DNA from: Mucilaginibacter paludis DSM 18603
Lineage (GTDB): Bacteria > Bacteroidota > Bacteroidia > Sphingobacteriales > Sphingobacteriaceae
DNA length: 64,000 nucleotides
Assembly (NCBI RefSeq): GCF_000166195.2
Contig: NZ_CM001403.1
Location: 5,102,432 to 5,166,431, forward strand
Direction of reading: 5' to 3'
Part shown: positions 43,628 to 52,236 of the stretch, piece by piece
Layout: the number at the start of each line of letters is the position of its first letter
How positions within the stretch are numbered: the stretch's first letter is position 1
Program-made: the position numbers and the translations under genes
The notes under the pieces: model-generated
Databases searched by the model: none
Told to the model about the DNA's origin: nothing
The model's input: the letters and a program-made list of their open reading frames with translations, nothing else

Positions 43628-44728
43628 ATGTATTTAAAGCAACTCTCTTTACTTAATTTTAAAAATTATACCCAGGCCGAAATAATTTTGGAGCCAGGGG
43701 TAAACGCTTTTGCTGGTAACAATGGTGCAGGCAAAACTAATTTGTTGGATGCCGTGCATTACCTTTCGTTATGTAAAAGTTATTTTAACCCGATAGATAG
43801 TCAGCAAATTAAACAAGGGGCTGATTTTTTTATGGTTAACGGCGTATTCAGTAAAGACGATAAAGCCGAAGTTATTGCTTGCGGATTGAAACGCAATCAA
43901 AAAAAACAATTTAAACGAAATAAGAAAGAATACCAGCGCCTGGCCGATCATATCGGTTTATTTCCGCTGGTGATGATCTCTCCTTACGATATCAGCATTA
44001 TTATTGAAGGAAGCGAGGAACGCCGCAAGTTTATCGATAATGTGATATCGCAAACAGATAATGGTTATCTTGATGAATTAATCGCTTACAATAAAATTTT
44101 GCTCAACCGCAATGCGTTGCTTAAACTGATTGCCGATACTGGTCGTTATGATCCGCAAATGCTGGAAGTGTATGATGAGCAATTGGTTTTATCCGGAACG
44201 AGGATATTTGAGAAGCGTAAAAAATTCATGGAGGTTTTTATTGGTATATTTAACCGCCATTATCGTTTCATAAGTGATGAGGCCGAAATGGTTGAATTAA
44301 ATTATGAGTCGCAGTTGCTAACAGGTGACTTTGCGCAGTTGTTAAAAAAATCAACCGAGCGCGATAGGGCATTGGAGCGCACCACCAATGGTGTGCATAA
44401 GGATGATCTGCATTTCACCATCCATGGTATGGCCATGAAAAAATTCGGATCGCAGGGGCAGCAAAAATCCTTTTTAATTGCACTTAAATTGGCGCAGTAC
44501 ACTTTTTTAAACGAGCAAAAAGGTTATAAACCTTTGTTACTGCTTGATGATATTTTTGATAAGCTGGATGAGAACCGCACCCGGAAACTGATGCAGATGG
44601 TATCAAATAACGATTTCGGGCAGGTTTTTATTACCGATACCAGCGGCGAGCGGGTAAGCAGGATATTTAATGATCTGGATGTTCAGATCCGTATATTTAA
44701 GGTTGATAAGGGGATAGTTTATGCGTAA
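43628..44728 (+). CDS. recF: DNA replication/repair protein RecF
   Basis: A 366-residue SMC-like ATPase that helps load RecA at gaps. Walker A is GNNGAGKTNLLDAVHYLSL, the signature is FGSQGQQKSFLIALKLAQ, and Walker B is LLLLDDIFDKLDENR. EGSEERRKFIDNVISQTD is a RecF-specific region. Length is typical. It is divergent from the TPR gene and its end overlaps the DciA-like gene by eight bases, the usual recF - DUF721 pair of Bacteroidota. dnaN and dnaA are not visible. Confidence 0.95.
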   Translation: MYLKQLSLLNFKNYTQAEIILEPGVNAFAGNNGAGKTNLLDAVHYLSLCKSYFNPIDSQQIKQGADFFMVNGVFSKDDKAEVIACGLKRNQKKQFKRNKKEYQRLADHIGLFPLVMISPYDISIIIEGSEERRKFIDNVISQTDNGYLDELIAYNKILLNRNALLKLIADTGRYDPQMLEVYDEQLVLSGTRIFEKRKKFMEVFIGIFNRHYRFISDEAEMVELNYESQLLTGDFAQLLKKSTERDRALERTTNGVHKDDLHFTIHGMAMKKFGSQGQQKSFLIALKLAQYTFLNEQKGYKPLLLLDDIFDKLDENRTRKLMQMVSNNDFGQVFITDTSGERVSRIFNDLDVQIRIFKVDKGIVYA

Positions 44729-45011
44729 AGCGAACGATAAATCGATGAAAGAAGCTATTGAGCAAATGCTTAATGTTTATAAGATTAAACGCAAGTTTGA
44801 AGAAACTTCCATCATAGCGTCATGGCCGGAGTTAATGGGTAAACCCGTAGCTAACCGCACCAAAGAGATTTATATCTATGATAAAAAACTTTTTCTGCGC
44901 ATTGAGTCGTCTGTCATAAAAAATGAAATTTTAATTATGCACTCTCAAATCATCGAGAAGATTAACGAAAAAGCGGGAAGTGTAATTGTTGAGAATATTA
45001 TCTTTTTATAA
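44721..45011 (+). CDS. DUF721 / DciA-like protein
   Basis: A 96-residue DUF721 protein. MKEAIEQMLNVYKIKRKFEE, then SWPELMGKPVANRTKEIYIY and KKLFLRIESSVIKNEILIM make the KH-like DciA core. DciA proteins load replicative helicase in bacteria lacking DnaC. The start overlaps the recF stop, which suggests translational coupling. Bacteroidota DUF721 proteins are short; a helicase-loader role here is inferred from the family. Confidence 0.85.
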   Translation: MRKANDKSMKEAIEQMLNVYKIKRKFEETSIIASWPELMGKPVANRTKEIYIYDKKLFLRIESSVIKNEILIMHSQIIEKINEKAGSVIVENIIFL

Positions 45012-45018
45012 AGATTCG

Positions 45019-45210
45019 CTATCTTCCGCGGTGGAAAGATCGCGCCCTGGATGGAAAGTCATTTAAAATGGCCGAATAGATGATTAAAAATATTCCCGGA
45101 ATTAAAAATACCAATTGTACCTCGGGATGATAGTGAAACCCATATAAGGAAAACACCATCACAAGAACGATGGATATAGCGTAAAAAATAAATTTTTGTT
45201 GCTTTTTCAT
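45019..45210 (-). CDS. Small membrane protein with two transmembrane segments
   Basis: A 63-residue protein from the ATG at 45210 (MKKQQKFIFYAISIVLVMVF); a longer frame to 45246 adds 12 residues. Two membrane helices, FIFYAISIVLVMVFSLYGF and LVFLIPGIFLIIYSAIL, are joined by a short HYHPEV loop, with a basic tail ending RARSFHRGR. No family was recognised. It is convergent with the DciA-like gene, with stops eight bases apart. It could be a real small gene or a marginal ORF; the hydrophobic pattern favours real. Confidence 0.55.
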   Translation of the reverse strand: MKKQQKFIFYAISIVLVMVFSLYGFHYHPEVQLVFLIPGIFLIIYSAILNDFPSRARSFHRGR

Positions 45211-45324
45211 AACAGGAATATCAAGCCCCAATAATTGTTTAATCAATAAGGTTGATTTTCAACCCAGTATATCGTCAAAAATAGACATACTTTGGTTAAA
45301 AATCAACCCATTAACAAAATAGTT

Positions 45325-45744
45325 TTAAAATTTTTCAAATGCCGAGAAAAAGAAGCTTCCTTCTATTTCGGCGTTCTCGTCAGAATCCGAACCATGTACT
45401 GCATTGGCCTGGATTGATTGTGCAAAAAGCTGTCTGATAGTACCTGCTTCCGCTTTAGAAGGATCCGTAGCACCAATTAATGTTCTGAAATCGGCAACAG
45501 CATTATCTTTTTCTAAAATGGCTGCAACAATAGGGCCCGATGACATAAAGCTAACCAGATCGTTATAAAAAGGACGTTCGCTGTGTACTTCGTAAAACTG
45601 ACCGGCTTTTTCTGTACTCAGGGCAGTATATTTTAAGGCGATAATTTTAAATCCGCTTTTAGTAATCTTATCTAAAATAGCTCCGATATGGCCCGCTGCT
45701 ACGGCATCGGGTTTAATCATGGTGAAAGTTCTGTTGGTTTTCAT
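45325..45744 (-). CDS. ndk: Nucleoside diphosphate kinase
   Basis: A 139-residue phosphotransferase that balances NTP and dNTP pools. TFTMIKPDAVAAGHIGAILD is the N-terminal signature, FMSSGPIVAAILEKDNAV holds substrate contacts, and the catalytic His is in NAVHGSDSDENAEIEGSFFF. IGATDPSKAEAGTIRQLFA is also typical. Length is normal. Single gene with its own promoter, divergent from nrnA. Confidence 0.97.
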   Translation of the reverse strand: MKTNRTFTMIKPDAVAAGHIGAILDKITKSGFKIIALKYTALSTEKAGQFYEVHSERPFYNDLVSFMSSGPIVAAILEKDNAVADFRTLIGATDPSKAEAGTIRQLFAQSIQANAVHGSDSDENAEIEGSFFFSAFEKF

Positions 45745-45764
45745 CTTTTTATATATAATTGCCG

Positions 45765-45795
45765 CAAAAGTATGTTTTTAATGCTGTAAAATAAA
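45765..45795 (-). promoter_or_regulatory. Promoter of ndk
   Basis: Minus-strand TTTA, 19 bases, then TACTTTTG (-7 box 45765-45772). One mismatch to -33 TTTG. The ATG follows about 20 bases later. Confidence 0.6.
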
Positions 45796-45843
45796 GTTAA
45801 TACAATACAATAAATACATGGTTTTGTATTTCATTAATTTATT

Positions 45844-45851
45844 TAGCTTTG
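45844..45851 (+). promoter_or_regulatory. -7 promoter box of nrnA
   Basis: TAGCTTTG matches TAnnTTTG; a TTTG lies 17 bases upstream (45823-45826), slightly close for a -33. Its place inside the longest frame supports a start at 45872. Confidence 0.5.
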
Positions 45852-45871
45852 CAACTCTTTTTAAAGAATTA

Positions 45872-46882
45872 ATGTTAGAAACAGCCGCGCTGAAGGATTT
45901 ATTAGCCAAGCCTAAACAAATAGTAATTACAACTCATCATAAACCCGATGGTGATGCCATGGGGTCGTCATTAGGTTTGTATAATTATTTAATCCAAAAG
46001 GGGCATCACGTAAAGGTAATCACCCCTACCGATTATCCTCAATTTTTTGATTGGATGCCTGGTAACGAAGAAGTTACCATTTATACTGAACATGTTGAAG
46101 CCGCCAACCAGCTGATCAATAACGCCGAAATTATATGTTGCCTTGATTTTAATAACCTGGTACGCATTAACGAAATGGGAGAGGTGATCAGGCAGGCGCC
46201 GGGCTTTAAGATCATGATTGATCATCACCTGGAGCCAGAGGATTTTGATGACTGGAGGTTATGGAATATTAATGCCTGCGCATCTGCCCAGTTGGTTTAC
46301 GAGTTTATAGTTAACGTAATGGACGAGCCCCACCTGATCAATAAGGATGTTGCGGCCTGTTTGTATACCGGTATCATGACTGATTCAGGCTCGTTCAGAT
46401 TCCCTTTAACCACATCGGGTGTGCACCGGATAGTAGCGCATTTGATAGATGCCGGAGCTGATAATTCTCGTATCCACCAATTGGTATATGATAATTCATC
46501 CGAATCGCGACTGCGTTTTCTCGGGTTTTGCCTGAGCGAAAAATTAGAGGTATTAACCGAATATCATACCGCGCTGATTAGCGTTACCCATGCCGAACTT
46601 GAACGTTTTCAAATCATTACGGGCGATACCGAGGGCGTTGTTAATTTTGCATTGTCAATCACAGGCATTAAATTAGCTGCGTTTATAGTTGAACGTACGG
46701 ATAAGGTCAAGCTGTCACTCAGGTCGAGAGGCGATTTCCCTGCGAACGAAATTTGTAAGCGCTTTTTTAGCGGGGGCGGACATCGTAACGCCGCTGGAGG
46801 AAGCTCTACAGATTCTCTTGAAAACGTAGTCAAACAATTCAAATCAATTTTACCAGAATATAAAAAGCTATTAATACAATAA
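45872..46882 (+). CDS. nrnA: DHH/DHHA1 phosphoesterase (NrnA-type oligoribonuclease/pAp phosphatase)
   Basis: A 336-residue phosphodiesterase that degrades short RNA oligonucleotides and probably pAp. The ATG at 45872 (MLETAALKDLLAKPKQI) is chosen because a promoter box lies upstream inside the longer frame. The DHH domain has THHKPDGDAMGSSLG, CLDFNN and MIDHHLEPEDF; the DHHA1 domain ends in FSGGGHRNAAGGSS. Length is as expected. It is followed nine bases later by a lipoprotein FKBP isomerase and then another, probably one transcript with an internal terminator. Confidence 0.92.
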   Translation: MLETAALKDLLAKPKQIVITTHHKPDGDAMGSSLGLYNYLIQKGHHVKVITPTDYPQFFDWMPGNEEVTIYTEHVEAANQLINNAEIICCLDFNNLVRINEMGEVIRQAPGFKIMIDHHLEPEDFDDWRLWNINACASAQLVYEFIVNVMDEPHLINKDVAACLYTGIMTDSGSFRFPLTTSGVHRIVAHLIDAGADNSRIHQLVYDNSSESRLRFLGFCLSEKLEVLTEYHTALISVTHAELERFQIITGDTEGVVNFALSITGIKLAAFIVERTDKVKLSLRSRGDFPANEICKRFFSGGGHRNAAGGSSTDSLENVVKQFKSILPEYKKLLIQ

Positions 46883-46890
46883 AAAGAAAA

Positions 46891-47877
46891 ATGAAGAAAA
46901 ACTGGAAGTTTTTGGCAGTAATTGCAATTGGTTTCGCAAGCTGCAAAGGTGGATTTAAGCAGGGCGATGGTGGTATGCTATACAATATAGTTGACCATAA
47001 ATCGAGCACTACAATTAAAGAAGGCGATTTTGTAAGCCTGCAAGGTGTTATCAAAACAGAAGGTGATTCCCTTTTGTCAAGCACTTACGAGATGGGCCGC
47101 CCATCTGCACTGATGATGCCTAAGCCACAATACAAAGGCGATTTACCAAGTGCTTTGCAAATGTTGGGCGAAGGCGACAGCGCCATCGTTAAAACCAATA
47201 TCGATACGATGCTGAAAAAAACACCTGGTCAGCAAAAGCCGCCGTTTAAAGGCAAATACATAGTTTACTATGTTAAGATTGAAAAAGTTATCCCTAAGGG
47301 AACAAGCACCGAAGCTGCCTTCCAGGATAAGATAAAAGCCTACTTTAAAGGAATTAGCGACAAAACTAAAGCCGAAGAGCCTGGAAAAATCAAGAAATAT
47401 ATCGACGATAACAAGCTTACCGTAACTAAAACAGCATCAGGCCTTAACTACGTAATTACTAAACCGGGTAGTGGTGCAAACTTAGCTGCCGGCGATACGG
47501 CAGTAATATCTTACATTGGTAAATTTACCAATGGTAAAGTATTTGAAACCAACATTAAAGAAGAAGCCATGAAAAACAAGGCTACTTACAACCCGATGAA
47601 TCCTTACAAACCAGCACGTTTTGCTGTTGGCGTTAAACAAGTAATACCAGGTTGGGATGAAGGTTTATTAATGTTGAATAAAGGCGCTAAAGCAACGCTG
47701 GTTATCCCTTCTGCTTTGGCTTATGGCGAGCAAGGTGGCGGCCCTATAGCTCCATTTACCCCGCTTGTATTTGATATTGAGGTGATTGATATTGTTCACC
47801 CTAATCCAAACGCGCCTAAACCGGTTATGCCGCAAATGCAAATGCCAACGGCACAACAGCCACAAGCAAAAAAGTAA
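46891..47877 (+). CDS. FKBP-type peptidyl-prolyl isomerase lipoprotein
   Basis: A 328-residue envelope isomerase. The N-terminus MKKNWKFLAVIAIGFASCKG has a lipobox. The C-terminal FKBP domain (about 185-310) shows GDTAVISYIGKFTNGKVFET, VIPGWDEGLLMLNKGAKATL and IPSALAYGEQGGG, all core pocket residues. An N-terminal region (about 30-135) resembles a second, degenerate FKBP domain without the pocket (GDFVSLQGVIKTEGDSLLSS; LQMLGEGDSAIV). The tail is rich in Pro and Gln. The next gene is a paralogue with the same plan. It likely folds proteins in the periplasm. Confidence 0.9.
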   Translation: MKKNWKFLAVIAIGFASCKGGFKQGDGGMLYNIVDHKSSTTIKEGDFVSLQGVIKTEGDSLLSSTYEMGRPSALMMPKPQYKGDLPSALQMLGEGDSAIVKTNIDTMLKKTPGQQKPPFKGKYIVYYVKIEKVIPKGTSTEAAFQDKIKAYFKGISDKTKAEEPGKIKKYIDDNKLTVTKTASGLNYVITKPGSGANLAAGDTAVISYIGKFTNGKVFETNIKEEAMKNKATYNPMNPYKPARFAVGVKQVIPGWDEGLLMLNKGAKATLVIPSALAYGEQGGGPIAPFTPLVFDIEVIDIVHPNPNAPKPVMPQMQMPTAQQPQAKK

Positions 47878-47895
47878 TTAAAATATAAAATTATG

Positions 47896-47923
47896 CCTCC
47901 CCCATACCTGGGGGAGGTTTTTT
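47896..47923 (+). terminator. Terminator between the two FKBP genes
   Basis: CCTCCCCCA-TACC-TGGGGGAGG, a perfect nine-base-pair stem with a TTTTTT tail, 19 bases after the stop. Confidence 0.9.
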
Positions 47924-47936
47924 ATTTAATACCGTT

Positions 47937-48941
47937 ATGAAAAACAGATTTTTTTTGCTCGTGCTAATGGCCATTGCGCTATTTGATACGGCAAAAGCAC
48001 AAGACCTAACCTTCCAACAAACCAGCAAAGGTTTATTGTACCACATTTATACCCCTAATACAGGTACCAAAATCAAGCTAAATGATGTTATCACTTTCAA
48101 CGTGGTGCAAAAAACCAGTAAAGATTCTGTATTGTTTAGCACTTACAAAACCGGTAACCCGGTTAAATTACAGGTGCAGCCTTCGCAAAATATCGGCGAT
48201 TTGATGGACGTGTTCCCTTTGCTGGCCGATAAAGATAGTGCTTTGGTTAAAGTGCCTGCCGATTCCATTTTTAAGGGCCATGAGGAGCAGCGGCCGCCAT
48301 TTTTATCCAAAGGCAGCAGTATTGTTTTTGTGTTGAAAATTGAACGTATACAATCATTAGATGAGGCCATGGCAGAGCGTAAAGCCGCTATGGACAAGAT
48401 GAAAGCCGCAGCCGACCTGATGAAAGCCGCCGAAGTGCCGGCCATGCAAAAATATATTGCCGATAAAAAACTGGTAGTAAAAACTACCTTATCGGGATTA
48501 AAATATTATGTAAGCCAACCATCGCTCAAGCGTAAGCCACTTAACGGCGATACTGTATATGTAAATTACGTTGGCCATACCTTGGATGGTAACGTTTTTG
48601 ACTCGAGTATTGCAAGTGTAGCTCAAGCCGCCGGTCTGCAACAACAGGGCCGCGTGTATGAGCCATTAAATTTGGTATTGGGTACAGGCAGTGTGATTAA
48701 GGGATGGGAAGAAGGTTTGCTGTTGCTGAACGAAGGCTCAAAGGCTACATTCATTATTCCATCTGCGCTGGCTTACGGCGAGCGGGGAGCGGGGAACGAT
48801 ATCAAACCTTACAGCACCCTGGTGTTTGACCTGGAGCTGGTTAAAGTAAAACCTGGCCATCATGCACCGGCTAAGCCTGCAGTTAAAAAGAAAACTACCA
48901 CCAAAAAATACGTGAAAAAGAAAAGCGCGGTTAAAAAGTGA
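47937..48941 (+). CDS. FKBP-type peptidyl-prolyl isomerase
   Basis: A 334-residue paralogue of the preceding gene. It has an ordinary signal peptide (LLVLMAIALFDTAKAQ) and no lipobox. The C-terminal FKBP domain has GDTVYVNYVGHTLDGNVFDS, VIKGWEEGLLLLNEGSKATF and IPSALAYGERGAG. The N-terminal half again looks like a degenerate FKBP domain. The lysine-rich tail AVKKKTTTKKYVKKKSAVKK is unusual. The pair most likely arose by tandem duplication; one is anchored in the membrane and the other soluble in the periplasm. Followed by a strong terminator. Confidence 0.9.
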   Translation: MKNRFFLLVLMAIALFDTAKAQDLTFQQTSKGLLYHIYTPNTGTKIKLNDVITFNVVQKTSKDSVLFSTYKTGNPVKLQVQPSQNIGDLMDVFPLLADKDSALVKVPADSIFKGHEEQRPPFLSKGSSIVFVLKIERIQSLDEAMAERKAAMDKMKAAADLMKAAEVPAMQKYIADKKLVVKTTLSGLKYYVSQPSLKRKPLNGDTVYVNYVGHTLDGNVFDSSIASVAQAAGLQQQGRVYEPLNLVLGTGSVIKGWEEGLLLLNEGSKATFIIPSALAYGERGAGNDIKPYSTLVFDLELVKVKPGHHAPAKPAVKKKTTTKKYVKKKSAVKK

Positions 48942-48951
48942 CAATAAAAGG

Positions 48952-48981
48952 TGCCTTCTGTAACAACAGAAGGCATTTTTT
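48952..48981 (+). terminator. Terminator after the second FKBP gene
   Basis: TGCCTTCTGT-AACA-ACAGAAGGCA, a perfect ten-base-pair stem followed by TTTTTT. The tatD -7 box begins just after it. Confidence 0.9.
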
Positions 48982-48983
48982 GT

Positions 48984-48991
48984 TAATTTTG
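48984..48991 (+). promoter_or_regulatory. -7 promoter box of tatD, close to the start codon
   Basis: TAATTTTG matches TAnnTTTG and ends eight bases before the ATG at 49000, directly after a terminator, so tatD would have almost no leader. Confidence 0.5.
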
Positions 48992-48999
48992 CGCCTACA

Positions 49000-49767
49000 A
49001 TGGTGTTAACAGATACACATACCCACCTATATTACGAGCCAGACCATAACAAACGTGCACAATTGATCCATCGTTGCCTGGATAACAACGTTAGCAGGTT
49101 GTTTCTGCCTAATGTGGATGCTGCATCCGTATCCAAGGTGTTTGAACTGACCGATGCCTTTCCTGCCCATTGTTTTGCCATGCTGGGTTTACATCCCTGC
49201 GAAGTTAAGGCCGATTGGGAGCAGCAACTCGATTTGATCATGAATGCGCAGCAGGGCAAGCGCATATACGCCGTGGGAGAAATAGGTATCGATCTTTATT
49301 GGGATAAAACCTTTTTATCGGAACAGCAAAAGGCTTTCAGGAAGCAAATAAACTGGGCCAAAAGCCAGGATTTACCTATTGTAATCCATTGCCGGGATGC
49401 ATTTGATGAGGTTTATGCTATTTTGGAGGAACAAAAGGACGATAAGCTTCGCGGCATCTTCCATTGTTTTAGCGGAACCCTTGAACAAGCTGAAAAAATT
49501 ATCGAACTGGGATTTTTTTTGGGAATAGGGGGTGTTATTACTTATAAAAACGCCGGACTTGATAAAATTGTACAACAAATTGATATGGAACATCTGGTTT
49601 TAGAAACAGATTCTCCTTATCTTACACCCGTTCCGTATCGGGGTAAACCTAATGAGTCATCATTCCTGATATACGTCGCTCAAAAAATTGCAGATTTACA
49701 TCAGGTAGATATGGACACGGTAGCGTCAATAACCACAAAAAATTCCATCCGTATTTTCGGTGTTTAA
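49000..49767 (+). CDS. tatD: TatD family metal-dependent hydrolase (DNase)
   Basis: A 255-residue TIM-barrel hydrolase. Metal ligands: DTHTHLYYE (HxH), GEIGIDLYWD (Glu), VIHCRDAFDE (His), GIFHCFSGTLEQ (His) and LETDSPYLTPVPYRGKPNE (Asp). The family cuts DNA or RNA from the 3' end and is linked to oxidative DNA repair and nuclear-acid clean-up; the exact substrate of this one is open. Length and motifs are standard. The next gene, ansA, follows by 41 bases and may be co-transcribed. Confidence 0.92.
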   Translation: MVLTDTHTHLYYEPDHNKRAQLIHRCLDNNVSRLFLPNVDAASVSKVFELTDAFPAHCFAMLGLHPCEVKADWEQQLDLIMNAQQGKRIYAVGEIGIDLYWDKTFLSEQQKAFRKQINWAKSQDLPIVIHCRDAFDEVYAILEEQKDDKLRGIFHCFSGTLEQAEKIIELGFFLGIGGVITYKNAGLDKIVQQIDMEHLVLETDSPYLTPVPYRGKPNESSFLIYVAQKIADLHQVDMDTVASITTKNSIRIFGV

Positions 49768-49808
49768 ATGATGATTTTATTTAATTTTAAAAAGAAACAT
49801 AATAATCC

Positions 49809-50828
49809 ATGACTAAGATATTGATCATCTATACCGGCGGGACGATAGGTATGATGACTGATCCCAAGACGAAAGCGCTCAAGCCCATCAATTTTGAGCA
49901 GATCATGGATAACGTGCCTGAACTTGAACGCCTAAACTGCCAGATAGAGGTACGCTCTTTCGATCATATCATCGATTCATCTAACATGAATCCGGAAATT
50001 TGGGGCGAACTGGCGGCCATTATTGAAAAATATTACGATAACGTAGATGGCTTTGTAGTGCTTCACGGCTCGGATACCATGGCTTTTACAGCATCAGCTA
50101 TGAGCTTTATGCTGGAAAACCTGGCTAAGCCGGTAATATTTACAGGCTCGCAATTACCCATAAGCGCTATCAGGACGGATGCTAAGGAAAACCTGATGAC
50201 GGCCATCGAGATCACGTCGTCTATGAAGGAAGGCCGTGCCCTTGTTCCGGAAGTTGGTATTTATTTCGATTATAAATTATTCCGCGGTAACCGCGCCTTT
50301 AAATATAATTCGTCCAAGTTCGAGGCATTCCGCTCTCCCAATTACCCGGTGCTGGTTGAATCGGGCGTCCACCTCCGCTTTAGCGAAAATTACATCCGCA
50401 AGCCTGTAGACGCTCCGTTTAAAGTACATAAAAACCTGGTGAACGATATAGCGGTATTGAAATTATATCCCGGTATTAGTCCTAAAGTGGTTGATACTAT
50501 TGTAAACTCGGATGTGAGGGCCATTGTAATGGAAGCCTTTGGAGCGGGCAATACTACTACCGATACCTGGTTTATCGATATGTTGAAGAAAGCGATTGAC
50601 AGCGGCAAGGTTATCCTTGATATTTCGCAATGTAAAGTTGGTACGGTTGAGTTAGGCCGTTATGAAACCAGCAAACAACTCAAAGATATGGGCGTAGCCA
50701 ATGGGTTTGACATGACCTACGAATCGGCCATTACCAAAACTATGTACCTGTTGGGCCAGGAAACTGATCCTGTTAAGGTAACCAGGCTATTGGAGCAGGA
50801 TCTGCGTGGCGAGCTAACCTGGTATTAA
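49809..50828 (+). CDS. ansA: Type I (cytoplasmic) L-asparaginase
   Basis: A 339-residue asparaginase converting asparagine to aspartate and ammonia. The nucleophile Thr is in IIYTGGTIGMMTD; the second catalytic Thr is in VLHGSDTMAFTASAMSFML. GSQLPISAIRTDAKENL and GNTTTDTWF are also family features. No signal peptide, which favours the cytoplasmic type I enzyme. The insertion sequence cluster begins 16 bases after the stop. Confidence 0.93.
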   Translation: MTKILIIYTGGTIGMMTDPKTKALKPINFEQIMDNVPELERLNCQIEVRSFDHIIDSSNMNPEIWGELAAIIEKYYDNVDGFVVLHGSDTMAFTASAMSFMLENLAKPVIFTGSQLPISAIRTDAKENLMTAIEITSSMKEGRALVPEVGIYFDYKLFRGNRAFKYNSSKFEAFRSPNYPVLVESGVHLRFSENYIRKPVDAPFKVHKNLVNDIAVLKLYPGISPKVVDTIVNSDVRAIVMEAFGAGNTTTDTWFIDMLKKAIDSGKVILDISQCKVGTVELGRYETSKQLKDMGVANGFDMTYESAITKTMYLLGQETDPVKVTRLLEQDLRGELTWY

Positions 50829-50894
50829 GCATATTGCACAACAAGAGGCTGTCTCAAAATGGTGTGACCCCAAAAAGTTGGACAGTTTACAAAA

Positions 50895-51689
50895 TTAAGT
50901 TTTTTGTACGAGAGCTCGGTATTCCACCGGGCTCTTTCCATTTAACCTGTTTTTTATTCTTTCATTGTTATAGTAATGAATGTATTCTTTTAACGAAGTT
51001 ATAAATTCTTCCGCAGTTTCAAAGCTCTGTTTGTACAGTAATTCTGTCTTTAAGATCCCAAAGAAGCTTTCGGCCAAGGCATTATCCAAGCAGTTTCCCT
51101 TTCTGGACATGCTTTGAATAATTCCATGTTTTTCCAAAGCCTTTCTATATCCATAATGTTGATATTGCCACCCTTGGTCAGAGTGAAAAATAAGTCCCCT
51201 TATATCTTTCACTTTATCAAAAGCCTCATATAACATTTCATCTATCATCTGCATATTTGGAGATTTTGAAATACTATAAGAAATGACTTCCCCGTTGAAC
51301 ATGTCAATTATAGGAGATAAATAGATCTTCTCCCCTTTAATGTTCATCTGAGTGACATCCGTAGCCCATTTCTGATTAGGCAGATTTGCCTCAAAATCCC
51401 TTTCAAGTACATTAGGGGCAATTTTACCAACCTCACCTTTGTATGAGCGATAACTTACTTTCCTGATATTGCATTTTAGGCCTAATGTTCCCATCAATTT
51501 TTGGACAGTCTTGTGATTTATGCTATAACCCCGGTTCTTCATTTCGGCGGTGACCCGCCGATAACCATATCTGCCTTTATGCAAGTGGTATATACTTGCG
51601 ATCTCTTCTTTTTCATGCTTGTATTTATCATCATTTAGGCGCTTGCGATGATAATAAAATACAGAACGAGCCATCTGTTTGCAATCCAA
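50895..51689 (-). CDS. IS3-family transposase OrfB (DDE integrase domain)
   Basis: A 264-residue catalytic part of an IS3 transposase. HTH_21-like MARSVFYYHRKRLNDDKYKH, then the rve core with DDE acids: Asp in WATDVTQMNIKG, Asp in FHSDQGWQYQHYG, Glu in CLDNALAESFFGILKTELLY. The first codon in this frame is TTG at 51689. The frame stays open upstream to about 51768 (EWAKAIEELRPEHDVSILLD), overlapping the end of orfA, so the natural product may begin there through frameshifting. OrfB is in the +1 frame relative to orfA, not the usual -1. The catalytic triad is intact. Confidence 0.9.
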   Translation of the reverse strand: MDCKQMARSVFYYHRKRLNDDKYKHEKEEIASIYHLHKGRYGYRRVTAEMKNRGYSINHKTVQKLMGTLGLKCNIRKVSYRSYKGEVGKIAPNVLERDFEANLPNQKWATDVTQMNIKGEKIYLSPIIDMFNGEVISYSISKSPNMQMIDEMLYEAFDKVKDIRGLIFHSDQGWQYQHYGYRKALEKHGIIQSMSRKGNCLDNALAESFFGILKTELLYKQSFETAEEFITSLKEYIHYYNNERIKNRLNGKSPVEYRALVQKT

Positions 51690-51741
51690 TAGAATTGAAA
51701 CATCATGTTCGGGCCTTAGTTCTTCGATGGCTTTTGCCCAC

Positions 51742-52236
51742 TCATGCGTTCGCGGGCTTCTTTTCCTTGACTAAGGCCGTGACTTTTTTTAATAGTGCGT
51801 TCTCCGCCCGCAAACGGCTATTTTCCGCCTGGAGCTTCTCTACTTCTGTTTCAGGTTCAAGCTTCTTTGATCTTCCCATGCATTTAGGTGGTCGTCCAGG
51901 ATTCTTTTGCTGGTATAGTACTGCATATCCCTCAACCCGTACTGATCTTACCCAGCGCTCTAAAGCAGTCTTGCTTAATCTATATTCCAGAACAACCTGA
52001 TTTAAAGGTACTTTTTTTTCTATGACAAGCCTTACAACTTCTTCTTTGAAATCAGGCGTGGGCTTGACGTTAGGTTGTTTGAGCAGCCCACTTTCGCCAT
52101 AAAGATCATATTTCCGAACCCATTCCAATATCATGCCTTCACGGATATGGCGTTCGCGGGATATCCGTAGAATCGGCTTTCCCTTTCTTACTTGAGAAAC
52201 TACATCAAGTTTCTCTTCAAATGTGTGCTTTGACAT
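51742..52236 (-). CDS. IS3-family OrfA (helix-turn-helix, coiled coil)
   Basis: A 164-residue DNA-binding part of the transposase. It has HTH regions in FEEKLDVVSQVRKGKPILRI and REGMILEWVRKYDLYGESGL, a second HTH in FKEEVVRLVIEKKVPLNQVV, then a leucine-zipper-like segment (VEKLQAENSRLRAENALLKK) ending VTALVKEKKPANA. This two-HTH plan matches IS150-type OrfA proteins. It reads toward orfB. The end of the frame overlaps open orfB-frame codons. Copy number elsewhere is unknown. Confidence 0.88.
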   Translation of the reverse strand: MSKHTFEEKLDVVSQVRKGKPILRISRERHIREGMILEWVRKYDLYGESGLLKQPNVKPTPDFKEEVVRLVIEKKVPLNQVVLEYRLSKTALERWVRSVRVEGYAVLYQQKNPGRPPKCMGRSKKLEPETEVEKLQAENSRLRAENALLKKVTALVKEKKPANA

